Below are positions 7,333-15,250 of a stretch of 22,490 bases of DNA, in pieces; the first letter of the stretch is position 1, and the number at the start of each line of letters is the position of its first letter. The notes beneath the pieces were generated by a model. That model was not told the DNA's origin and made no database searches. It was given only the letters and a program-made list of their open reading frames with translations. Source of the DNA: Phycisphaerae bacterium (GTDB lineage Bacteria; Planctomycetota; Phycisphaerae; UBA1845); contig BQJS01000063.1 of the NCBI GenBank assembly GCA_021604825.1, forward strand, positions 1-22,490. Direction: 5' to 3'. The position numbers were made by a program, and so were the translations under genes.

Positions 7333-7672
7333 TCACTTCAAGGCCAGACCCTTGCGAGCAGGCACCGGGTTGTGACTAGTTCGGCCGACAGGTTGTGACA
7401 AAAAAGCGCTATTGCACTTGAGCAGCACAAGCGTGTAAATAAGTACTTTGGGCTCGAAATGATGCGAGCCCCATCATCAGCGCCAACGCCGCGTCCATAC
7501 GATTCGGCACAGGGCGCTGATCCCAAGAAACAGGTACAGGGACGTACGCGAAAGACCTCACATTCCTCGCAACATCGCCTCTGTTCCCCACCGAACATTA
7601 CAAATCGCAATCACGTGGCAGGTGGCTGTTGCTGGTGGCGGTACTCAGAGCAACTTGCATAGGAGGCATGCG
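7333..7672 (+). other. 340-base gap with repeats and potential RNA stems
   Basis: No convincing gene. It holds a direct repeat GGTTGTGAC (7368-7376 and 7391-7399, 23 bases apart), a 7-base stem GGGCTCG/CGAGCCC at 7450-7471 with an 8-base loop, and a second stem ATCAGCGCC/GGCGCTGAT (7476-7484 and 7513-7521) with a 28-base loop. A weak promoter-like pair TTGCAC/TAAATA (7412-7417, 7436-7441, spacing 18) would start RNA just before the first stem. Neither stem is followed by a run of T, so they are not ordinary terminators. The end of the gap carries the AGGAGG of the next gene. Confidence 0.5.
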
Positions 7673-8566
7673 ATGAGAAAGATCCAATTGTTAAGTGTAT
7701 GGGTTGCAGGTTGCGTGGCCGCGATCTCGACCGGATGTGTTTCCCTCGACGACCATCGGCAATTGCAGATGGCCCATCGAACGTTGGAAGCCGAAAAAGC
7801 GCAGCTCGAACAAGAACTGTACGACATGCGGAATTCCAACAGCAATCTGCAAACGCGACTTTCGTCGACCGAACAGCACATTCGCTCTAAGGAAAGTCTC
7901 GCGTCCAACCTGCAAGCTGAGAACAACCGATTGCAGCAGGCAGTCGGTTCAGCCCAGCGAACCGTCGAGGAACTTGCCCGCCAAAACGTGTTGCAAGATC
8001 CGATCATCATCGAATCAACCAAACTGCCCGAAGCACTCGATTCGGCGCTGCAGGATTTTGCGGCCAGGCATCCCGGCAGCGTGTCGTACGACCCACGCAA
8101 CGGCGTCGTCAAATGGACTTCTGACTTGCTATTCGCCTTGGGCAGTGACATCGTCAAAGACTCGGCGAAGAACTCGCTGGATGGTTTCGCCGAAATCATC
8201 CGGTCGCCGGCTGCTCAAGATTTCGACGTGATGGTCATTGGGCACACCGATGATCGACCGATCAAACGGGCTGAGACTCAGAAGAAACACCCCACGAACT
8301 GGCATCTTTCGACGCACCGTTCCATCTCGGTGTCGAACGTATTGCGCGATCGCGGCATCGCAGCCGGCAGGATCGGCGTTATGGGATTTGGCGAGACCCG
8401 CCCCATCGCCTCCAACAGCAGCGAAGCCGGTAGAGGCCAGAACCGACGCGTCGAGATTTTCGTTGTGCCAAAAGGCTCAATTGCGGGTCAAATGGCCAAA
8501 CAATCGGGATCAGGACAGTCTGGGGTGGCATCGCGTCGACCCGTCCAAAACGACTTCACGAAGTAG
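7673..8566 (+). CDS. OmpA-family peptidoglycan-binding lipoprotein
   Basis: Envelope protein that ties a membrane to peptidoglycan. AGGAGG at 7661-7666 lies six bases before ATG 7673, fixing this start over the in-frame ATG 7622. The N-terminus is a lipoprotein-like signal; the likely modified Cys is Cys22 (S-T-G-C, with an unusual Ser at -3), though V-A-G-C with Cys14 fits the lipobox rule better but leaves a very short signal. Residues 30-105 are a coiled coil (AEKAQLEQELYDM and onward). Residues about 140-266 are an OmpA C-terminal domain with GHTDD, NWHLSTHRSISVSNVL, VMGFGETRPIASN and the Arg pair of NRRVEI, the parts that hold diaminopimelate in relatives. The last 30 residues are polar and disordered. 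Total 297 residues, so a coiled-coil stalk rather than an OmpA barrel. Confidence 0.92.
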   Translation: MRKIQLLSVWVAGCVAAISTGCVSLDDHRQLQMAHRTLEAEKAQLEQELYDMRNSNSNLQTRLSSTEQHIRSKESLASNLQAENNRLQQAVGSAQRTVEELARQNVLQDPIIIESTKLPEALDSALQDFAARHPGSVSYDPRNGVVKWTSDLLFALGSDIVKDSAKNSLDGFAEIIRSPAAQDFDVMVIGHTDDRPIKRAETQKKHPTNWHLSTHRSISVSNVLRDRGIAAGRIGVMGFGETRPIASNSSEAGRGQNRRVEIFVVPKGSIAGQMAKQSGSGQSGVASRRPVQNDFTK

Positions 8567-8719
8567 AAGCCGGATTTGTGGACGCTCAGGGATGGGTGCG
8601 AAAGTTGCCGGCCGATAGTCTTCAGATCACGAACGATCGGACGTGACTGGCACCCAACGTGCTATCCAGTATCAATGAAACCCGCTCCACTTTGCGGAGC
8701 GCCATTAGAAGATCCGACT

Positions 8720-8758
8720 GAATCGGCGATACCGGGTTTCACTCAGTATCGCCGATTC
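8720..8758. repeat. Perfect 13-base inverted repeat (stem-loop)
   Basis: GAATCGGCGATAC (8720-8732), a 13-base loop CGGGTTTCACTCA, then GTATCGCCGATTC (8746-8758). The first nine loop bases are the exact complement of TGAAACCCG at 8676-8684, so an RNA could form a pseudoknot or switch pairings. The stem is followed by CATGCG, not by T residues, so it is not a plain intrinsic terminator. Confidence 0.7.
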
Positions 8759-8806
8759 CATGCGCCCGCTGTATTGGGCGTCGGTCGCATTTTCGCCCGA
8801 TCCGAC

Positions 8807-8812
8807 TATGAT
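8807..8812 (+). promoter_or_regulatory. Possible -10 element upstream of resB
   Basis: TATGAT in the context GACTATGATC, placed about 46 bases before the resB start. No good -35 hexamer stands 16-18 bases upstream, so this is a weak call. Confidence 0.3.
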
Positions 8813-8864
8813 CACCTAAACCTAAGGAGAGGCTAACCGAGCCGGATTCCAAGGAATTCGCCGG

Positions 8865-11234
8865 GTGGCAGGCCCCCTGTACACAGAGCTCACAAGCATG
8901 CAAAACGAAGGCACTCGCGCCCGTCAATCGTTCAATCCGTTTCGCGCCATCTACGATCTGATCAGCAACGTCTGGTTCGGCATTGTTCTGATGATCTTGC
9001 TGTTCATTTACATGAGCGTCGCGTCCGCGGGCCTCTTGTATCCGACAGACTGGACCGACCCATTTGGGGCTTGGACGGTCGACGTCGTACGCAAAAGATT
9101 CAACAAGACCGAAATGGAGGTCTTCGCGTGGTGGCCCTTCACGCTTCTGATGGGTTTGTTCGTACTCAACATGGTCGTGGTGACGCTGCGCCGAATCCGC
9201 CTGACCGTCCTGAACCTCGGCGTGTGGATGATCCATACCGGCATCGTCATCCTCACCCTCGGCAGCGTTTACTATTTCTATAATAAAGTTGAGGGCGACA
9301 CGCCGGTCTTTCGCCGTAGCGTCGAGATCAAGGTCCCCGGGGCAGCCGCACCAAGTCGTCTGGTCGTGCGGCCGCAAAACAGGGTGTTTGTTCCGGGGAC
9401 AGGTGGTGAGTACGGGTTCACCATTTCGAGCATTAATCCGAATTGGCCACTGCTCAGCGGCGAAGACAAAGGCAAGACCGCGTGCAGCGTCAACGTCGCG
9501 GTGACCACGCCAACGCAATCGTTTATTCGCCAGATGCTCATTGGCTACCCGCAGTACACCGAGGACATCATCCCCGGTAAGGGTCGGGCGGTAAAATCGA
9601 CGGGCAAGAAACTGCTCGACGAATCCCTTGAACTTGCATTCGCATACGAACCGCAAACGCATTACTACATCAAAGACACCGCCGCGCTATATGTGCGCAA
9701 AGTCGGCGAATCGCAATGGATCGAACGTCCCATCGAAGGGCTGCCGCACTATGCCGATCACACGACGAAGCGCAATGAAGTTTGGATGAATCGCGGCAAC
9801 ACGAGCATCGATCCCGATCCTCTAAACATTGCGGTCCCCAAAGTCGCCGACAACGATCCATTGGGAAATCTCGACGTCCACATCAGCGGACGACTGCATT
9901 ACTCGCACGGAGACGAAACCCGATGGGTCCCCAATGGCAAGCAGCTGAACCCGATGATGAAAGTCATCATTGATGGCAGCGGCCACCAATCGGAATTTTC
10001 GCTTTTCGCGTTGAACCCACGGCTAAGTGATGTGGACAGAAGCATGGTCGCGTACCACTGGGCCGAGAATGAAATGCAGCGCTTGGGCTTTGGAAAATCG
10101 ACGGGGAATCAACTGTCGATTCGCGTGCCCGCCCAAGACAAGACGGTTCAGCTTCAAGTCGATCCGGAGAAGACACTGGATCACAACAAGGACTTGCAAT
10201 TCGTCCGCATCGAAGACACCGACTGGTCATATCGACTCAAGACTTACCATCGGTCGTTTCCAATGAACAATGGGCGACGCGTCCCCATCGTCGTCGTCGA
10301 GTTCAAATCCGGTGAGCGATCCATCACACGATGGGTGACCGACGACCCGAGCCGCGCCCAGGATCTGACCGGCGATCAGCAGTTCAGCCCGCCCGACCCG
10401 GCTGTCGACGTGGTGTTCAAACCCGGTGCGTTGGTGACCGTCGTCGCCGGTCCCGATCCTGAAAATATCGAGGTATTCGTTGGCAGTCCCAACGACCGAC
10501 GCAGCGTCGCCATCGGGGAAATGTTCGATCTTGGTTCGGGCATCCGCATGAAGATTCTTGAGAGCTACTCGCACATGCAGCCCGAAAGGCGCCCCGTGCT
10601 GGTGGCCAAGAGAGATCGCGACGCGAAGGCGGGCAACATTTTCTCCCGCATCAAACTTGAACTGACGTCCGACCAATGGGAATTCTCAGAGTGGCTGCCA
10701 TACCACCGCTACCCATTCGTCAACGACCAATATGCCGTTCCGGGGCGCTTCGTCTACCGGCCAACACGGTGCATGCTGCCCGATGGAACCGAGGTCGAAC
10801 TTCTCTTCTCACGCAAGAGCGCTCCCCTTCCGGCGGCCTTGGCGCTTGAAGACTTTGAACTCAAGGTTCACACCGGTGGATTCGTTTCGGGTAACACACT
10901 CAGCGTACGCGACTTTATCAGCGTGCTGCGCCCATACAGCGGTGGCGAATGGCAACAGCCGATCACGACAAGCCTGAATAGCCCGGCTCAGTTTGCTGGA
11001 ATCTATTTCTTTCAAGCGGAGTGGGACCCCGGCGAGATGGCGTTCACCGGGTTGGGCGTGGGCAATCGTGACGGCGTTCTAATTCAGCTGTTCGGAACAT
11101 GCGTCGCAGTCTTGGGCATGATTTATGTGTTCTACATCAAGCCGATCATCAAACGCCGACGCCAGCAAGCCGTTTGGGCACAGGTCGAGAGCAATAAGAA
11201 GATGGCCGTCGCCAACGATCCGGTCGCAGTCTAA
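8865..11234 (+). CDS. resB: ResB-like cytochrome c maturation protein (System II)
   Basis: ResB (Ccs1/CcsB) works with CcsA to move haem out of the cell and attach it to apocytochromes c. The protein is 789 residues. Membrane helices are visible at about 36-58, 89-107 and 114-138, and the fourth at about 738-758; the third carries His124 in WMIHTG, matching a conserved His of the family. The roughly 600 residues between helices three and four are extracytoplasmic, larger than in most relatives. GTG 8865 is taken as start because AAGGA at 8851-8855 is nine bases upstream; ATG 8898 is possible and would drop 11 residues. ccsA follows after 35 bases, so the two form an operon. Confidence 0.88.
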   Translation: MAGPLYTELTSMQNEGTRARQSFNPFRAIYDLISNVWFGIVLMILLFIYMSVASAGLLYPTDWTDPFGAWTVDVVRKRFNKTEMEVFAWWPFTLLMGLFVLNMVVVTLRRIRLTVLNLGVWMIHTGIVILTLGSVYYFYNKVEGDTPVFRRSVEIKVPGAAAPSRLVVRPQNRVFVPGTGGEYGFTISSINPNWPLLSGEDKGKTACSVNVAVTTPTQSFIRQMLIGYPQYTEDIIPGKGRAVKSTGKKLLDESLELAFAYEPQTHYYIKDTAALYVRKVGESQWIERPIEGLPHYADHTTKRNEVWMNRGNTSIDPDPLNIAVPKVADNDPLGNLDVHISGRLHYSHGDETRWVPNGKQLNPMMKVIIDGSGHQSEFSLFALNPRLSDVDRSMVAYHWAENEMQRLGFGKSTGNQLSIRVPAQDKTVQLQVDPEKTLDHNKDLQFVRIEDTDWSYRLKTYHRSFPMNNGRRVPIVVVEFKSGERSITRWVTDDPSRAQDLTGDQQFSPPDPAVDVVFKPGALVTVVAGPDPENIEVFVGSPNDRRSVAIGEMFDLGSGIRMKILESYSHMQPERRPVLVAKRDRDAKAGNIFSRIKLELTSDQWEFSEWLPYHRYPFVNDQYAVPGRFVYRPTRCMLPDGTEVELLFSRKSAPLPAALALEDFELKVHTGGFVSGNTLSVRDFISVLRPYSGGEWQQPITTSLNSPAQFAGIYFFQAEWDPGEMAFTGLGVGNRDGVLIQLFGTCVAVLGMIYVFYIKPIIKRRRQQAVWAQVESNKKMAVANDPVAV

Positions 11235-11269
11235 GTTCGTTCTATCGCGCAAGAGGTATTGAGAATCCA

Positions 11270-13018
11270 ATGAATCGCAAGTTTGCCGTACGCATCGTTG
11301 ACTTGTCACTCGTCGCACTCGTGGCTTATTTCGCTTGGGGGAAGTTTCAAAATCGCGCCCCTCGCGTCGAGCCCAATGCGTTTGCAGCCAACGTCGAACT
11401 CGAACCGCTTCGCAACCTTGCCGTTCAGGATGTCGGACGAATCAAATCGTTTGACTCCTTCGCCCGTGGCCACATGCGCACGGTGGGCGGTCCATATAAT
11501 GTGGATGGCAACGAACCGGTGTTCTCGTATCTCGATTTGATGCTCAACCCGGGCAAGTACCACAACAAAGAGATCATCTACGTCAAGCGGGCCATTCGAC
11601 CACACTTGTCACGGGCGATGAGCGACGCAGGCGTGTCATCAGACGTCACAAACAAGTTCATCAAAGCCGGTCTGATAGCGCCCAGCACGTATTGGTTGCC
11701 GCCAGTCCAAACCGAATTGCAAAAACTCGAACAAGACGTCATCCGAACACAAAAATTCGTCAACATGTTGAGTTGGGCTATGGGAACCGCCGACGCCCAT
11801 CGCCTCTCACGAAATCTCGCGATCATTCCGTCACCGACGGGCAACGACAAAACGCCTTGGCTGACGGGCGAACAACTCTGGGGCATGGGCTTCATGCAGG
11901 ATGGGCATGACCACGGTCAAGCGAATATGGGCGTTCCGGGTCTCGACGAAACTCTAAGCACCGAACTTGTCGCCAATTGGAACAAGCTCGTGGATACATG
12001 GCGTGCAGAAGATGCTGCCGGCGCGTCTGCGGCGATCGCGTCACTCGCTGACAACCTCGTGAAGGTTAACCCGAGTCTCTACCCCGATGTCGAAAAGCTG
12101 AGCCTCGAAAGCACGTACTTTAAGATGAAGGCATTCGTGTGGGTCTGGATTGTCTATGCCCTCGCCGCGATTCCGTTGGTGATGTTCATCGCTTATCGCA
12201 TGAAGGGTGCGTATGTCGTCGGCACGGTCATCTTGGTGATTGCGTTTGCTTTGCACACGCTGGCCATCGGAATGCGTTGGTACATTTCCGGCCGCATCCC
12301 CAATGCCAACATGTTTGAAGCCGTCCTCGCTTCCGTCTGGTTTGGCGTGTTGGGTGCGTTTTTCTTTGAAGTCTGGGTCCGCAAAACCAACATGCGCGGA
12401 CTGTTCTTCTTTGGCTCGTCGATCTGCGCCATGGTCGCGATGATGTGCCAGCAGTTTATGCCCACGGTGCTCAAGAGCGACATCGACAACATGATGCCGG
12501 TGCTCGATGACATCTGGCTTTACATCCACACCAACATGATCATCTGGAGTTACGCCCTGATCGGCATCGCCGCGATCATCGCCCTGCTTTATCTGCGATA
12601 CCGGTTGGGTGGTGGCGATCCAAGCGCCGCTCGAGTTGGTGGCGCAGGCAGCCTGATCCTTGAAGGCTCAACGCCCAAGGGCGATCGCTTCCTCGTCGAT
12701 GAAAAAGGTTCGACCGGAAAAGTCCTCGATGCCGCCACCATGGTGGCATTGGAATTCGCATTCGTCACGCTGTGGGCGGGATTGGTCATGGGTGCGATTT
12801 GGGCCGATCATTCCTGGGGACGTCCCTGGGGTTGGGACCCCAAAGAAGTATTCGCCCTGTGCACGTTCGTGATCTTCATTATCTTGGTCCACGTACGCTT
12901 GAAAGTGCGCGACAAGGGTTTTTGGACCGCAATCCTAGCAGTCGTCGGGTGTGCGGTGATGCTCTTCAACTGGATCGTCATCAACTTCGTCATCACCGGA
13001 CTGCACAGCTACGCCTGA
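11270..13018 (+). CDS. ccsA: CcsA/ResC haem-handling protein (System II cytochrome c maturation)
   Basis: Partner of ResB; together they form the haem channel and synthase for c-type cytochromes. The diagnostic Trp-rich haem-binding motif is at 511-525 (WADHSWGRPWGWDPK). Candidate haem-ligand histidines are His329 (FALHTL), His420 (YIHTNM) and His541 (LVHVRL), each in or near a membrane helix. The protein has 582 residues: a helix at about 7-24, an unusual soluble extracytoplasmic domain of about 260 residues (25-285), then seven or so helices to the end. Typical CcsA proteins of about 300 residues lack that domain. AGAGG at 11252-11256 lies upstream of ATG 11270 at a somewhat long spacing. 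The gene is 35 bases after resB. Confidence 0.92.
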   Translation: MNRKFAVRIVDLSLVALVAYFAWGKFQNRAPRVEPNAFAANVELEPLRNLAVQDVGRIKSFDSFARGHMRTVGGPYNVDGNEPVFSYLDLMLNPGKYHNKEIIYVKRAIRPHLSRAMSDAGVSSDVTNKFIKAGLIAPSTYWLPPVQTELQKLEQDVIRTQKFVNMLSWAMGTADAHRLSRNLAIIPSPTGNDKTPWLTGEQLWGMGFMQDGHDHGQANMGVPGLDETLSTELVANWNKLVDTWRAEDAAGASAAIASLADNLVKVNPSLYPDVEKLSLESTYFKMKAFVWVWIVYALAAIPLVMFIAYRMKGAYVVGTVILVIAFALHTLAIGMRWYISGRIPNANMFEAVLASVWFGVLGAFFFEVWVRKTNMRGLFFFGSSICAMVAMMCQQFMPTVLKSDIDNMMPVLDDIWLYIHTNMIIWSYALIGIAAIIALLYLRYRLGGGDPSAARVGGAGSLILEGSTPKGDRFLVDEKGSTGKVLDAATMVALEFAFVTLWAGLVMGAIWADHSWGRPWGWDPKEVFALCTFVIFIILVHVRLKVRDKGFWTAILAVVGCAVMLFNWIVINFVITGLHSYA

Positions 13019-13043
13019 TCGCCGTCGGTCTTCACTGTTGCCA

Positions 13044-13080
13044 ACGGGCGTCATCATGCAGATAATCTGCGCTCGCCCGT
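13044..13080 (+). terminator. Nested hairpin after ccsA, possible terminator
   Basis: ACGGGCG (13044-13050) pairs with CGCCCGT (13074-13080), and inside lies a second stem GCAGAT/ATCTGC (13058-13070). It sits between the ccsA stop and lepB. Only scattered T residues follow, so it may slow or terminate transcription or simply protect the 3' end of the resB-ccsA transcript. Confidence 0.4.
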
Positions 13081-13108
13081 ACACTTGTTCTAACAGGATT
13101 CAGGCAAC

Positions 13109-14824
13109 ATGACCGAACGATCCGCCAATTCCACCGGATCCGAAATGCCGCAGCATCATCCGCAGGAGACCGTGCGCGAAACGTTCGATTCGATCGTGAT
13201 TGCGTTTATTCTCGCGTTTGTGTTTCGGGCATTTATCATCGAAGCGTTCGTCATTCCCACCGGATCGATGGCCGCCACCCTCAATGGTGCCCACGGCAAC
13301 ATGATCTGCGAGAATTGCGGGTGGGAATTTGCCTACGGCCTGAATGATCCAGCCAACTCTCCCAGGGGAGCGACACCGTTCGACGAGCAAAGCCTCGCCG
13401 TCTGCCAGAACTGCCGCTACGCCAATGACACCCGCGACACAAACGACGCCCGACGCAATCAGAAAAGCGGCGACCGGATTCTGGTCTTCAAGTGGCCCTT
13501 CGACATCGGGGGCGAACTGCTCGGGCCCAAGCGCTGGGACGTGGTGGTCTTCAAGACACCCAGCGACGGAACGACGAATTTCATCAAGCGGTTGGCTGGC
13601 CTGCCCAATGAAGTGTTGCAAATCATCGATGGCGATGTCTACGTCGCTCCAACCGCCGACCTCTCGGACGAATGCCTGAAGACCCTCGACGATGCCCGAC
13701 ACTTGAAATACCTGCGCCGAGCGAATGGTGACCCTTCCGAGATCGCCGAGCTCAACCAGAAAGTCAGCGAAGCGATTGGCAAGGCACTCGCCGAACTCGA
13801 TAAGAAAATGCACATCGCCCGCAAGACTGAATTGGCCCAAGAGGTGCTGTGGAAAGTCGCCTACAACCATGACTATCCGCCCAAGGAAATCCAAGAGGAG
13901 CAACCGCGGTGGTACGCTGCGGATGACGACGGTCTCTGGACGATCGGCAACCGTAAGCTTTCATTTGGTGGGGTTGGCCAAGGCGGGCAGCGCGTCGAAC
14001 TTCGGGCACAGCTCAACGGGATGTGCGCCTACAACACGCTTCGTCGATGGGTCAATCGCTCGCACAGTCGCCACCATCCAGTGTCGGATGTTCGAACGCG
14101 ATTCGTTCTTGAATTTAAGGAAAAAGCGGGATCGGTTCGGGTCGGTTTGTCCAAGCGAGATGACCTCTTCATCGGAGAGATTTCGCCCGACGGGATGGTC
14201 AAGATTCTGAGGACATCGAAGACACCGTCGAACAATTCGTCGGAACCAACCGAGTTGTGTTCGACCCGCATCCCCAACTTCGACGCCGATCGCAAAATCG
14301 AAATCCAATTTCAAAACGTCGATTACCGCGTCGAGTTGAGCGTGGACGGCAAGACGGTGCTTGCGACCAACGACAATCAGTATTCACCCGATTTGTCGAA
14401 GCTGCGCCAGACACCGCCACCGCAAACAAGACCGCCGTTCATCGAAGCGGCAGACACAAACGTTGAGCTAACGCATGTGGTCGTCGAGGTGGACCAGTAT
14501 TATATATCGAACAGTGCCCGACTCCCGTTGGTGACCAACTGGGGCACTCAAAACAATCCGATCCTTTTGAGGGAAGATGAGTACTTCATGCTGGGCGACA
14601 ACACTGCTCAGAGCAAAGACTCGCGACTTTGGAATTACGATGATGTGGGACCGCACTTGGTTGGCCGAGGTGAGGACTATCAGCAAGGCACCGTTCCCCG
14701 CGATCAATTGATCGGTCGGGCATTCTTCGTATACTGGCCCAGCGGGCTCAGGACGTCGCTGATTCCGTTCTTGAAGGATCAAGGGTGGATCCCCAATTTC
14801 GGAAACATGCGTTGGATCCGCTGA
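13109..14824 (+). CDS. lepB: Signal peptidase I with zinc-ribbon-like loop and large insertion
   Basis: Membrane-bound serine protease (family S26) that removes signal peptides from exported proteins. A single membrane helix at about 27-48 precedes the catalytic Ser53 (IPTGSMAATL); the general-base Lys160 is in NFIKRLAGLPNE, and the C-terminal box is GDN at 496-498 with SKDSR at 502-506. Two additions stand out. Between Ser53 and the Lys box are Cys67-x2-Cys70 and Cys99-x2-Cys102, a zinc-ribbon pattern. Between about 180 and 485 is a 300-residue insertion with a helical part (190-250) and a beta-rich part (270-465) resembling a LamG/concanavalin-like sandwich. The length of 571 compares with about 320 in E. 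coli. All catalytic residues are present, so it is probably active. Confidence 0.93.
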   Translation: MTERSANSTGSEMPQHHPQETVRETFDSIVIAFILAFVFRAFIIEAFVIPTGSMAATLNGAHGNMICENCGWEFAYGLNDPANSPRGATPFDEQSLAVCQNCRYANDTRDTNDARRNQKSGDRILVFKWPFDIGGELLGPKRWDVVVFKTPSDGTTNFIKRLAGLPNEVLQIIDGDVYVAPTADLSDECLKTLDDARHLKYLRRANGDPSEIAELNQKVSEAIGKALAELDKKMHIARKTELAQEVLWKVAYNHDYPPKEIQEEQPRWYAADDDGLWTIGNRKLSFGGVGQGGQRVELRAQLNGMCAYNTLRRWVNRSHSRHHPVSDVRTRFVLEFKEKAGSVRVGLSKRDDLFIGEISPDGMVKILRTSKTPSNNSSEPTELCSTRIPNFDADRKIEIQFQNVDYRVELSVDGKTVLATNDNQYSPDLSKLRQTPPPQTRPPFIEAADTNVELTHVVVEVDQYYISNSARLPLVTNWGTQNNPILLREDEYFMLGDNTAQSKDSRLWNYDDVGPHLVGRGEDYQQGTVPRDQLIGRAFFVYWPSGLRTSLIPFLKDQGWIPNFGNMRWIR

Positions 14825-14903
14825 CGGATGGTCTCACGAATTTCCCGCGATCACGTGAATCAACCGAATTCGTAGAATGTGTCCATATCTTGTTCTATGA
14901 AGG

Positions 14904-14912
14904 TTTTCCACA
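14904..14912 (+). other. DnaA-box-like site
   Basis: TTTTCCACA matches the consensus TTATCCACA at eight of nine positions. It is 236 bases upstream of a second pair of such sites. Confidence 0.4.
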
Positions 14913-15147
14913 ACGTTCCCTAGGAAAGTGTCAGCACCCGACACCAAACACCCAATCTCTCAAGAGCCTGGCTTTATTTGATGATTGATCGGGACATGAA
15001 AACGTCGGCTGTCAGTAAGTCAGTATTCACAATCGAGTTAGACGTCATGGGAAAACCGACCCAGCAAACTTCCTGTTTTGCCACTCGCTTTCAATGTGTT
15101 GGCAATTTGGAGCGATTCGGCCAGGTACAGACCCAGCCGAACTCCCG

Positions 15148-15167
15148 TTTTCCACAAGTTATCCACA
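15148..15167 (+). other. Tandem DnaA-box-like pair
   Basis: TTTTCCACA (15148-15156), two bases, then the perfect consensus TTATCCACA (15159-15167), in the same direction and about one helical turn apart. This geometry is typical of DnaA binding at origins or at DnaA-controlled promoters. The site lies about 50 bases upstream of the lptB -10 element. Confidence 0.5.
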
Positions 15168-15217
15168 ATCAATCACGGGTGCGGGGTGGCTTGCTATCGG
15201 CTGGACACGCTTCCGCT

Positions 15218-15223
15218 TATGAT
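15218..15223 (+). promoter_or_regulatory. Possible -10 element of lptB
   Basis: TATGAT in the context GCTTATGATTCGG, 28 bases before GTG 15251. No matching -35 hexamer is found at normal spacing. The same TATGAT occurs before resB. Confidence 0.35.
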
Positions 15224-15250
15224 TCGGTGCCCCTCTAGGAGAAACGTCTG

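Larger units (their letters stand above)
8567..8864 (+). other. 298-base gap with interlocking inverted repeats
   Basis: No gene is visible. The gap contains a perfect 13-base inverted repeat (8720-8732 and 8746-8758), a smaller 6-base stem at 8683-8701, and a 9-base segment at 8676-8684 complementary to the loop of the large stem. A -10-like TATGAT at 8807-8812 and a Shine-Dalgarno-like AAGGAGAGG at 8824-8832 lie toward the end. Confidence 0.55.
14825..15250 (+). other. 426-base gap with DnaA-box-like sites
   Basis: No convincing gene; short open frames here lack ribosome sites. It holds TTTTCCACA (14904-14912), a weaker GTATTCACA (15023-15031), and the pair TTTTCCACA/TTATCCACA (15148-15167), all in the same orientation. 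A small hairpin GTGTC/GACAC is at 14928-14944. The right end carries the -10 and Shine-Dalgarno of lptB. Confidence 0.5.

Noticed and set aside
8739..9662. 307-codon minus-strand open frame opposite resB
   Set aside because: Antisense to the resB membrane helices and conserved His; no recognisable domain.
14928..14944. Hairpin GTGTC/GACAC as a REP element or terminator
   Set aside because: Only five pairs, no T tract, and no second copy in the window.
14825..15250. Chromosomal replication origin
   Set aside because: Only three good boxes, no unwinding element and no typical origin genes; kept as a finding about DnaA-like sites, not annotated as an origin.
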